Shown here in pieces: positions 34,883 through 42,223 of a DNA stretch of 64,000 nucleotides. Every line of letters starts with the position of its first letter. Position 1 is the first letter of the stretch. Position numbers and translations under genes: made by a program. A model generated the notes under the pieces. The model had not been told where the DNA came from and ran no database searches. It saw only the letters and a list, made by a program, of their open reading frames with translations. The DNA comes from Anaerolineales bacterium (GTDB lineage Bacteria; Chloroflexota; Anaerolineae; 4572-78; J111), in assembly GCA_020634855.1 (NCBI GenBank), contig JACKAU010000002.1, positions 496,001-560,000 on the forward strand, in the 5' to 3' direction.

Positions 34883-35895
34883 ATGAAAATCCCACGGTTG
34901 GTTATCTATTGTCTTCGGTGACCTGTAATGGCGCCAACTCCGACGGTGATGCCGCTCACAATCGTGCCATTATCAACCTGGAAGCCGGCGAAACGGTGAC
35001 CTGTACCTTCGTCAACACCAGGATGCTACCGCCACGCCAACTAACACCCCTGGTTCCGCCGACGGCTACGCCGATCAACACGGCTACAGCCACGCCGACC
35101 AACACCCCGGTCCCGCCCACGGCCACGCCGACCAATACTCCGACCAACACCCCGGTCCCACCCACGGCCACGCCGACCAGCACAGCCACCAACACCCCGG
35201 TCCCGCCCACGGCCACGCCGACCAATACACCGACCAAACCGACCGCCACCAACACGCCGGTCCCACCGACGGCCACCCCGACCAATACGGCCACCAACAC
35301 CCCGGTCCCGCCAACGGCCACGCCGACAGCCGCTCCATCGGACACAACGGCACCCCTGTGTGAACTGCTCCCCGTCAATCCGGGGCCGCCGATCAACGGC
35401 TCCGTTCGCTTCCAGGATCTCGACAGCGGGTTGGCGTCCATCACGATAACCCTGGCCAAAAATATCGTGATTAACATCCCGGACTTCACGCCGGGGACGA
35501 CTGACGACGTGTTGGTCTCCGGATACCAGATCGATGAAACGAAACCGGTCGCCTTTGCCTTCGAGGCGATCGATATGGCCGGCAACGTGCAGGAGTGCGA
35601 CCCAATCTTCATCCCCGTTATCCGGGACAACGGTAAACCCGTTACCGAAACGTTTACGGGGTCCCTGATGGCAATACCGTCTACATCGATCAACAACACT
35701 CCTGGTCTGAAAGACTTGCGGATTGAGGTCAATGGCGCCAAATTTACGCTTGACAATTTGACCGATGGCGAATCACACACGATTGATGTCTCAGCCGCGC
35801 TCATTGATGGTGTAAACACCTTTGAAATCATCGCCCGAGGCAAGCCAGACGCCAGCGCCGTCATCACCATTCCGGTGATACCGGATGGCGGTTGA
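34813..35895 (+). CDS. fragment 6: last module, linkers and Ig-like C-terminus
   Basis: The meaningful frame starts about 34700 with TIIIVKDAQPESATEF. After a last Thr/Pro linker come DTTAPLCELLPVNPGPPINGSVRFQDLDSGLAS and a bacterial Ig-like or cadherin-like domain ending VITIPVIPDGG. No sortase signal or membrane anchor is visible at the end. Confidence 0.6.
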   Translation: MDDGSGINDTQTLANVSPGHYLVNENPTVGYLLSSVTCNGANSDGDAAHNRAIINLEAGETVTCTFVNTRMLPPRQLTPLVPPTATPINTATATPTNTPVPPTATPTNTPTNTPVPPTATPTSTATNTPVPPTATPTNTPTKPTATNTPVPPTATPTNTATNTPVPPTATPTAAPSDTTAPLCELLPVNPGPPINGSVRFQDLDSGLASITITLAKNIVINIPDFTPGTTDDVLVSGYQIDETKPVAFAFEAIDMAGNVQECDPIFIPVIRDNGKPVTETFTGSLMAIPSTSINNTPGLKDLRIEVNGAKFTLDNLTDGESHTIDVSAALIDGVNTFEIIARGKPDASAVITIPVIPDGG

Positions 35896-36138
35896 TCGGT
35901 TGTAGCCAACACAAAAGCAGTCGCGCCAGGGCAGCAATTTCGATCTATCCTGGCGACTCATCAATGTAATTTGCTATCGAAGTTCATATCCCTTTGAACT
36001 GAACTCAATACTGAAGGCTAGTTACCTCAACCATAATAAACAATAGGAATCTCCCGGAACAATGTTCTGCGGCAGACCAGGCACATTATCTTTTATATCA
36101 ATCTAAAAATTTAGTCGTACGCCAGAACTCGTTTTTAC

Positions 36139-36243
36139 CTCATCCAAATGGACGACTCCACCTCTGACAATTGTCGGAGACTATTTTGACGAGCCAAAGT
36201 CATCTTCATACCTGATGACGGGTGGGCCTTTACGTGTTACACT
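36139..36243 (+). promoter_or_regulatory. conserved promoter block before the 36347 regulator
   Basis: Opens CTCATCCAAATGGACGACTC and carries TTGTCGGAGACTA, then ATGACG (36215-36220), a 17-bp spacer and TACACT (36238-36243). It has the same length (105 bp) and order as the block at 10337-10441. Confidence 0.6.
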
Positions 36244-36346
36244 GATAACGTTAAATATGACCTTAAATAGTAGATGGCGCAGCCGGCCCAGACGAAGCCG
36301 TATCGAAAGGGCAGGGCCGTCGCCTGTAAATCTTTCAGCCCACAAA

Positions 36347-36754
36347 ATGCTCAACACAACCCAACCTAACCAACAAACCATCCCTACGCTGGTCGTATCG
36401 CGGCCGGGCATTATGCGGCAGTCGTTGCGGGCGGCGCTGGCGGTTTATCCCTGGATCGCGCTGATGACCTCGGCCGGCGATGGCCTGACCGCGCTGAACT
36501 ACACGGTTCAGCACCACCCCCGGCTGCTGATCATCGATTGCAATCTGCTTGAGGAGGAAGTAGAAGCGTTGTTAGCGGCGGTCAAGGTCAGAGCGCCGGA
36601 AACCCGCTGCCTGGTCTGCACCCGGTCGAGTCAAGCCGCCGAGCGGCTGCTGGTCGCCGGCGCAGATGGAGTCGTTCTGCGGGACAGTCCGGCGCAAGAA
36701 CTGGAGTTGGCCCTGCTCCGGTTAACCCAGGAGGAGACGGATCGACGGATCTGA
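36347..36754 (+). CDS. atypical receiver-domain protein
   Basis: 135 residues from ATG 36347, chosen because it lies 104 nt after the -10 of the conserved promoter, as in the SARP gene. The fold is receiver-like: TLVVSRPGIMRQSLRAAL, then RLLIIDCNLLEEE with a candidate phospho-acceptor Asp, then LVCTRSSQ and ADGVVLRDSPAQEL. The acidic pair that binds Mg is replaced by Ser-Arg and the C-terminal Lys by Arg, so ordinary phosphorylation is doubtful. There is no DNA-binding domain. It shares its promoter type with the SARP gene, hinting at joint control. Confidence 0.7.
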   Translation: MLNTTQPNQQTIPTLVVSRPGIMRQSLRAALAVYPWIALMTSAGDGLTALNYTVQHHPRLLIIDCNLLEEEVEALLAAVKVRAPETRCLVCTRSSQAAERLLVAGADGVVLRDSPAQELELALLRLTQEETDRRI

Positions 36755-36990
36755 GCTACGGCTGGCAACATGTTCAAATTGCGCGTTCAGGCCAAAATTG
36801 ACACCTTAATACAAAGCGGTAAACTACTTCCGGCGTCGAAACGTCGTAACCCATAAATCTATTTTCACCGCCCATAAGACCCACTTCATCGTCTCATCTC
36901 TAACTACTTCACCCCGATTGCCCTAATCGTCAATCTACCCATTAACCATTAATCTTGCCTATGACCCTGAAACAGAATGCAGCATTTGAT
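36755..36990. other. intergenic region with no recognised gene
   Basis: No convincing ORF, RNA or regulatory site was seen. Short open frames overlapping the hairpin array that follows are not supported by a ribosome-binding site. Confidence 0.5.
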
Positions 36991-37070
36991 CCACGAATGA
37001 ATTCGTGGGCTGGTACTGGAAACGTGTTTGAAACACGTTTGTTTTGTCAGGCGTTGAATTCATTCAACGA
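36991..37070. repeat. array of three short palindromes
   Basis: CCACGAAT-GA-ATTCGTGG, AAACGTGTTT-GA-AACACGTTT and CGTTGAA-TTCA-TTCAACG follow one another with about 10-nt spacers. It resembles the hairpin pairs at 8560 and 47400 in design (7-9-bp arms, 2-4-nt loops), but the sequence differs. Confidence 0.65.
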
Positions 37071-37260
37071 CCAATGTGTAAGTTATTTATTTGCCGTTCC
37101 TTATCAAGATAAGGCCGCTCTGGTTGGAATTGTCGTTTCTCAGCCTTAGCCTCAGCCTTAGCCTGTTAGGGAAACCACGGTTACCGTCGATGAGTAGTAG
37201 GAATGAAATAGTATGAACGATTTCTCGATGGTACGAACCTCTTTTTGAATGGAGTAAATC

Positions 37261-37757
37261 ATGGAACAAAAAACAGTGATGTTCAGGCGGCGCTGGCCAC
37301 TGTCGGGCTACCAACGCTGCGAGTTGTAGCCGACGACCACAATATTATCGCGCTCGAAAAGCATCCCAACGGTCAATACACCTTTGCCAAGGCTTTACAG
37401 TTGGCCTTGGAGGCCTTTCTCAGCAACGGCAGTGGCAGCCCGGACCAAGGCCACGACTCGGCCTTCGACGTGGTGCGCAGCTCGCCCGACAGTTTCGGAC
37501 TGGCGGCCACCCCTTCGGATGCAGAGATAACCGGGGCGCTGCGGCGTATGCTCGCCGACGACCCCCAGGCCGAGATCGTGCTGCTGACGCCGGCCACGAC
37601 CGCGCAAGACAACTATCGCTTCCTGCCCGAGTACGGCGAAAGCATCACCGACAACTGGGTCTTTCGGATCATCGCCCCGGCCAGTTGGCCGATGTTGCAA
37701 TGGGCGATTGTAGATGTACGCGGTGAAACGCCGGCCTACAGTTATTCGTTCGATTAG
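37261..37757 (+). CDS. unrecognised protein with a probable one-base frameshift
   Basis: ATG 37261 has a good GGAG ribosome-binding site but runs out of frame after MEQKT. The long frame (SDVQAALATVGLPTLRVVADDHNIIALEK and onward, about 165 residues) joins it if one A is added to the A6 run at 37266-37271, giving MEQKNSDVQAAL. The alternative is a TTG start at 37245 without a clear ribosome-binding site. The protein has an alpha/beta look and ends SWPMLQWAIVDVRGETPAYSYSFD. I do not recognise the family. The break may be an assembly error in a homopolymer. Confidence 0.6.
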
Positions 37758-37819
37758 GCGGCATCCGGCTGTAAGTGAAATAAAAATCGTAATTTCACCC
37801 TCACATCGCTGACGCGACT

Positions 37820-37844
37820 CCCCTCTCCCAGATTGGGAGAGGGG
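37820..37844. repeat. CCCCTCTCCCA hairpin
   Basis: An 11-bp perfect stem, CCCCTCTCCCA/TGGGAGAGGGG, has a 3-nt loop and is followed by TTGGGGTTGAGGG. This is a dispersed-repeat type, but it may also end the upstream transcript. Confidence 0.55.
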
Positions 37845-37884
37845 TTGGGGTTGAGGGCTATTATAAAAAGGAGATCAATACACT

Positions 37885-38382
37885 ATGACAACCAAAGCAG
37901 ATTTTACCAATGAAGAATGGCTGAATATTTCCAAAGCCCCCATGTCTGTGGGCGGCCTGGTAATTATGGCCAGCTTTTCGGTGGGCGACGCCATTTTTGA
38001 AACAATGAGCATTGGCAAGAAGTTGGCTGAACTGGCGCAGTCGGCCGGGAGTGACACCTTAATGGGCGCGCTGGCAGCCGAATACACCGACAAAGAGAAT
38101 TCCAAAGAACTCAAGGAAGCGATAAAACCCAGCAAAGAAGAATCGCGTGACCCGGCGGCATTTAAAGCCAAAATGCTCGGCGACCTAAAAAGCGCCGTCG
38201 CCGCTATCGACGGCAAAGCTTCGCCTGAGGAAGCCACGCAGCTCAAAGAATGGCTCTACAGCGTGGGCGAAGCGACCGCCAACGCCGCCAAAGAAGGCGA
38301 TTTTATGGGCATCGGCGGGCAGCGGGTCAGCCCGGAAGAGGAAGCCGTGTTAGCCGAGATCAAGACCACGTTGGGACTGTAG
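37885..38382 (+). CDS. unrecognised helical cytoplasmic protein
   Basis: 165 residues, start ATG 37885 with AAAAGGAG upstream. It opens FTNEEWLNISKAPMSVGGLVIMASFSVGDAIFETM and is otherwise charged and helical (AAEYTDKENSKELKEAI, SAVAAIDGKASPEEATQLKEWLY). The DGKASPEE segment resembles acidic loops of TerB-like proteins, but I cannot assign it. No signal peptide or membrane helix beyond the short hydrophobic patch. It lies between an unknown protein gene and a CPBP protease gene. Confidence 0.7.
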   Translation: MTTKADFTNEEWLNISKAPMSVGGLVIMASFSVGDAIFETMSIGKKLAELAQSAGSDTLMGALAAEYTDKENSKELKEAIKPSKEESRDPAAFKAKMLGDLKSAVAAIDGKASPEEATQLKEWLYSVGEATANAAKEGDFMGIGGQRVSPEEEAVLAEIKTTLGL

Positions 38383-38531
38383 CCATAAAATGATCGTAAC
38401 ATCGCCGGGATTTCTCTGTGACGCAAGGAATAAATAGTCAGACAATCATCAAGCAGTTCATAAGAAATCCATGGTTCCTCACCGCAGCACCAGCATCCGA
38501 TGCCGATCTTTATAGAAAGGAATGAACGGCG

Positions 38532-39299
38532 ATGTTCGATTTGATAATGATAATTCTGGCTATCATTTTGGGCGTTGTGGCTGCCGTCCAGTGGTGGCGC
38601 CACGGCCAATCCATCCGTAAGGGGTTTGGTTACACCTTTCACTGGTGGGCCTTGGGTGATCTGGGGGCCGGGATGCTCATCTGTTTGATCGCGATGGTGG
38701 GCATTTTTATTGTTGAATGGCTGCTGGGTGGTATACGGGTCGTCAGTATTCCCTTTAACTTGGCCTCGTTGGATGACAATCTCTTCATTCTCATTTTCGG
38801 CGTTGTTATTGAAGAGGTCTTTTTTCGGTCGCTGCTGTTAAGCGGGCTGGTGGTTGTTTTGGGCGGGCGTAAGTGGCCGGCCATTCTCATCAGCGCGGCG
38901 GTGTTTGGCCTGGTGCATATCAACAACCCCGGCGCTTCCTACGTCTCGGCTTTTGGCAATGCGCTGGGCGGCGTTATTTACGGTATCGCCTTTTTGGGCG
39001 GCCAAAATATCTGGCTCCCGCTGGGCCTGCACTTTAGCTGGAACTTCTCGCAAGGCCCAATCCTCGGTTTTCCGGTGAGCGGGGAGAATTTTGGCGGCCT
39101 GATTATGCAAGAAGTAACCGGCTCCGACCTGCTCACCGGCGGCGCGTATGGCCCCGAAGCCGGGCTGGTGGGTATGATCTTTCGCTTTGTCATTATGGCG
39201 ATGGTGATTGCCTATTTACAATGGCGGTGTGGTGGACGAGGCAATACCAAAACCCTGGAATTTCCCATCAAAGTTTATGCAAATCCGCCTCGCCGTTGA
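38532..39299 (+). CDS. CPBP-family intramembrane metalloprotease (CAAX-like)
   Basis: 255 residues with about seven membrane helices. Family motifs are present: IEEVFFRSLL (EExxxR, catalytic Glu pair), FGLVHINNPGA (second motif with His) and LGLHFSWNF (third His). Known members cleave CAAX proteins in eukaryotes; in bacteria many protect against, or mature, peptide bacteriocins. That makes it a possible accessory to the peptide systems in this window, though it is not linked to them by operon. Start ATG 38532 is preceded by GAAAGGAATGAACGGCG. Confidence 0.88.
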   Translation: MFDLIMIILAIILGVVAAVQWWRHGQSIRKGFGYTFHWWALGDLGAGMLICLIAMVGIFIVEWLLGGIRVVSIPFNLASLDDNLFILIFGVVIEEVFFRSLLLSGLVVVLGGRKWPAILISAAVFGLVHINNPGASYVSAFGNALGGVIYGIAFLGGQNIWLPLGLHFSWNFSQGPILGFPVSGENFGGLIMQEVTGSDLLTGGAYGPEAGLVGMIFRFVIMAMVIAYLQWRCGGRGNTKTLEFPIKVYANPPRR

Positions 39300-39338
39300 T
39301 GCCAACCTCTTTTCGTGATCTGGCTGCTCATCCTATTT

Positions 39339-39514
39339 GATCACTGCCAGTGATCGGGTCAGGTCACTGCCAGTGACCGGGTCAAGTCACTGCCAGTGAT
39401 CGGGTCAGGTCATTGCCAGTGATCGGGTCAGGTCACTGCCAGTGATCGGGTCAGGTCATTGCCAGTGATCAGGTCAAGTCACTGCCAGTGATCAGGTCAA
39501 GTCACTGCCAGTGT
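39339..39514. repeat. tandem 23-bp repeat with palindromic core
   Basis: About seven and a half units of GTCACTGCCAGTGATCGGGTCAG-type sequence with small variations (CACTG/CATTG, CGGG/CAGG). Each unit carries TCACTG-C-CAGTGA, a near-perfect palindrome. It lies 150 bp before the first S33 hydrolase gene. Confidence 0.9.
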
Positions 39515-39560
39515 TGGGGTAATGCACAGCCAGTGTGCGACATTACACGCTAAGGCGGCA

Positions 39561-39645
39561 TGTTACTTCGCAGCGCAGCGGAGAAGTCCCTATGGCGTTA
39601 CAATCACAGAGAAGGTCACGGGCTTAAAGCGATGCCTCAAATTGA
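39561..39645. repeat. left half of the 164-bp MITE-like element
   Basis: TGTTACTTCGCAGCGCAGCG and onward matches the left end and body of the copies at 41984, 44412 and 44585 as far as the ATGCCTCAAATTGAG segment. The matching right half lies after the 39667 gene (41900-41973), so the gene sits between the two halves. Confidence 0.7.
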
Positions 39646-39666
39646 GTGAATTTAAGGAGAAACAAG

Positions 39667-41895
39667 ATGAGAAAATCAATCATAATCATTACCTTATTCC
39701 TGCTGGCGCTAACCGCCGGCGCCGCCCTGGCCCAGGCCCCCGAAGGCGAGGAATACATCGTCCAGGCCGATGACTGGCTCAGCACCATCGCCGAGAAGAA
39801 ATATGGCGATCCGCTGGCCTACCTGACCATCGTCGAAGCCACCAACGCCAAAGCCGCCGAAGATGAAAGCTTCACGATCATCGATGATCCCGGCGTCATC
39901 GAGGTGGGGCAGAAGCTGTGGCTCCCGGCAGAGGCCACCTTGGTCGCGGAGGGTGTTAGCGTCACCCCCTTCATTCCCGGCCCGCCGGAGATCGTGGCCT
40001 GCCCGGACTTCATCACCGCTTCACCGGTTTATGCCGCTGAAGTGGAAGGGGAAACGTATGAATGTGGCTTGGTTAAGGTGCCGGAAAATTACGCTACGTC
40101 CGGTGGCCGTACACTCGAACTTCTTTACATCCGGCTGTTCAGTACAGCCGAGTCGCCGGCAGCCGACCCGCTGCTTTACTTATCCGGCGGCCCCGGCGGC
40201 TCGGCGGTGCGAGAGGCCGGCAACCCTGCTCTGTATGCCAATATGCAGTTGGTCAGGCAAAGCCGGGACGTGGTGTTCTATGACCAACGCGGGACAGGCT
40301 TATCCGCCCCGCTGAATTGTGGTGGGGCGCAGGGTGCTATAGGCTCCCTTGTTGAGTTGCCGGACATTGGCCAGGATATTCTGGCCCTGGCCAGCGGCCC
40401 TAAAGCGCTACTCTTGCATATCGGTCTCTGTGCCGGGGGCTACAGTGATGTCGGCGTTGACCTGGCCCAATACAACAGTATTGCCAGCACCAAAGACATG
40501 GCCAGTTTGATGACAGCTTTGGGCTATGATCAGTACAATCTCTATGGTACCAGTTACGGCACCAAGCTGGCCCAGGTGGCCCTACGTGAGACCCCGGATC
40601 GGATCAGGAGCGCGGTCATGGATGGCACCTCGCCGGTGTCACAACCCCAGATGGCCAACTCATTCATTGAGGGCAATGAACAGTATGTGCGTATCTTTGA
40701 GCAATGCGCGGCCAACCCGGCCTGTAATGCAGCTTATCCAAACTTGCCCGACCGCTTCACCATTCTGCTGAACCAACTGCAAGAAAACCCGATTGTTCTC
40801 GACGATCCAATCGTAATGAAAGGCGTGCCGGCGCTGATAGCACATGCCTTAGGGGTTAGTGATCCTACTTTGAAGGCAATTGACCCAACGCTTTTTAGTT
40901 TCCTGTTACAGGTCAGCAGTAATGTCTCTAATTATGCTGGTCAAGTACCCCGTATCATTCTGGCCTTGGAAGAAGGTGACATTGAGACTGTCAGGGGCAT
41001 ATTGAGCCCGCCAGATGGCGAGTCGGTCCCGGTTGAGGACATCCAGATTATCCCCGACGAAAGTTCTATTCTGCCGGATAACGACTATATCGCGCCCACC
41101 ATCGAGACGCTGCTGGCGGAAGCCCAGCAAGTGCCCGCTGTAGCTAATGACTCTACGCCGGAAGAACAATGGGTGGCCTTGGTCATCAATCACCTGGTTA
41201 CGCGCCTGCAAGGTGACGAAGCGCAGGCAGATGTAGTTTTTGATACGGCTGACTTGACTGTCTTACCGGCCAAGGGTCGGGACCCCCAGGTTCTGATAGA
41301 TTACGCCAACAAATACCTGCCGGAGGAGCTGGCGGCCCAGGCCAATGCCCTGGTTGAGGCCATGACCCCGGCTGACGTTCGGGCCACGATGTGGCACATT
41401 GACGAAGTGGCTGAAGCCATGCGTTTCAACCCTGAATTGACACCGGGCTACCATGAAGAAGTAACCTGGGCCGTTAATTGTGCTGAGGATGTGAGCTTTC
41501 GGACGGCGGACGTTATAGATGAGGCCATTGCCGCGGCTGTCTATCCGCAATTGGCCACAGGTGGTCGAAAAGAGTACGAACTTTTTGAACTTATCTGTAG
41601 CCTCTTTCCAAAAACGGTTGTCCCCCTCAGCTTTATCGAGCCGGTGGTCAGCGACATCCCCGTCATCCTCATCCAGGGCGATTTGGATACGAATACCCCA
41701 CCCTCGCAGGCCCGAGATGTTGAAAGCCATCTGACGAACGCCAGGTATGTTCCGTTTAACAGCAAGGGGCATGTGGTTGCCGCTAAGACTGCGACCTGTC
41801 CGGGCACCATCGCCGCCCAATTTTTCAATGATCCGGCGGGTGCGCTCGATGCCAGTTGCGCCGATCCCTTTGTGATTGAGTTTGAACTGCCTTAA
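39667..41895 (+). CDS. secreted LysM plus S33-type alpha/beta hydrolase (paralogue 1)
   Basis: 742 residues from ATG 39667 after AAGGAGAAACAAG. Signal peptide SIIIITLFLLALTAGAALA, then a LysM module (EYIVQADDWLSTIAEKKYG, ending VGQKLWLPA) for peptidoglycan or glycan binding. The hydrolase domain has LLYLSGGPGGSA, VVFYDQRGTGLSA and the nucleophile elbow LYGTSYGTKLAQ, with late Asp (IQGDLDTNTPPS) and His (NSKGHVVA). This is the architecture of tripeptidyl/prolyl aminopeptidases of the TAP-like group. An internal lid region is longer than in paralogue 2. Flanked by split halves of a MITE-like repeat. Confidence 0.9.
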   Translation: MRKSIIIITLFLLALTAGAALAQAPEGEEYIVQADDWLSTIAEKKYGDPLAYLTIVEATNAKAAEDESFTIIDDPGVIEVGQKLWLPAEATLVAEGVSVTPFIPGPPEIVACPDFITASPVYAAEVEGETYECGLVKVPENYATSGGRTLELLYIRLFSTAESPAADPLLYLSGGPGGSAVREAGNPALYANMQLVRQSRDVVFYDQRGTGLSAPLNCGGAQGAIGSLVELPDIGQDILALASGPKALLLHIGLCAGGYSDVGVDLAQYNSIASTKDMASLMTALGYDQYNLYGTSYGTKLAQVALRETPDRIRSAVMDGTSPVSQPQMANSFIEGNEQYVRIFEQCAANPACNAAYPNLPDRFTILLNQLQENPIVLDDPIVMKGVPALIAHALGVSDPTLKAIDPTLFSFLLQVSSNVSNYAGQVPRIILALEEGDIETVRGILSPPDGESVPVEDIQIIPDESSILPDNDYIAPTIETLLAEAQQVPAVANDSTPEEQWVALVINHLVTRLQGDEAQADVVFDTADLTVLPAKGRDPQVLIDYANKYLPEELAAQANALVEAMTPADVRATMWHIDEVAEAMRFNPELTPGYHEEVTWAVNCAEDVSFRTADVIDEAIAAAVYPQLATGGRKEYELFELICSLFPKTVVPLSFIEPVVSDIPVILIQGDLDTNTPPSQARDVESHLTNARYVPFNSKGHVVAAKTATCPGTIAAQFFNDPAGALDASCADPFVIEFELP

Positions 41896-41899
41896 TTTG

Positions 41900-41973
41900 A
41901 GTTTGCCAATCAAACCCGTCGGTTAATCAACCCATTCAGGGACTTCTTCGCTAACGAACGCTCCGAAATTACA
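41900..41973. repeat. right half of a MITE-like element
   Basis: GAGTTTGCCAATCAAACCCG to CTCCGAAATTACA aligns with the right halves of the complete copies (GAGTTTGCCAACCGGC to GGCTGCGAAATGACA). It immediately follows the stop of paralogue 1. Confidence 0.65.
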
Positions 41974-41983
41974 CATCTCAGCA

Positions 41984-42146
41984 TGTCACTTCGTAGCGCA
42001 GCGGAGAAGTCCCTGTTGCTTTACAATTAACGAGACGGTCACTGGTTTGAAAGAATGGCCCAATTGAGATGTCTTGAGTTTGCCAACCGGCCTATCGTTT
42101 AACCAACCAACTCAGGGATTTCTTCGCCTACGGCTGCGAAATGATA
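41984..42146. repeat. complete MITE-like element, copy A
   Basis: 163 bp. Left end TGTCACTTCGTAGCGCAGCG, right end CCTACGGCTGCGAAATGATA. About 30 bp at each end form imperfect terminal inverted repeats that include GGAGAAGTCCCT/AGGGATTTCTTC. Confidence 0.8.
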
Positions 42147-42223
42147 TGAATGTGAGATATGCTTTATCCGTCATACTTGACCTAACAATATCCAAATAGT
42201 CAAGTCAAAAAAGGAGAAACGAA

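Larger units (their letters stand above)
31330..35895 (+). pseudogene. secreted multi-module repeat protein broken by many frameshifts
   Basis: Read across frames, this is one gene of about 1,500 codons. It has a signal peptide (VLRVIIVALVLLLGAAAVD), then repeated modules of about 100 residues (LIIVKDAQPNSSQPF, then YTLVDDG, SVTITGL, GWSLTNITC, ETATCTFTNT) resembling prealbumin-like or SpaA-type surface domains. The modules are joined by Thr/Pro linkers (TATPTNTPVPP). The C-terminal part (about 35350-35895) is a distinct Ig-like domain. The frame changes at least eight times (near 31965, 32040, 32265, 32635, 33300, 33730, 34180-34225, 34700 and 35025), almost always inside linker or module repeats. 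This is either genuine decay or, quite plausibly, assembly indels in repetitive DNA. Confidence 0.75.

Noticed and set aside
31607..35912. Long minus-strand open frames with Val/Gly-rich repeats opposite the surface protein
   Set aside because: They are reverse complements of the Thr/Pro linkers, with no start signals; repetitive shadows only.
36955..37149. 64-codon open frame near 37 kb
   Set aside because: It runs through the triple palindrome array and lacks a ribosome-binding site.
39339..39514. Possible CRISPR array from regular repeats
   Set aside because: The units are directly tandem (23 bp) without unique spacers, and no cas gene is present.
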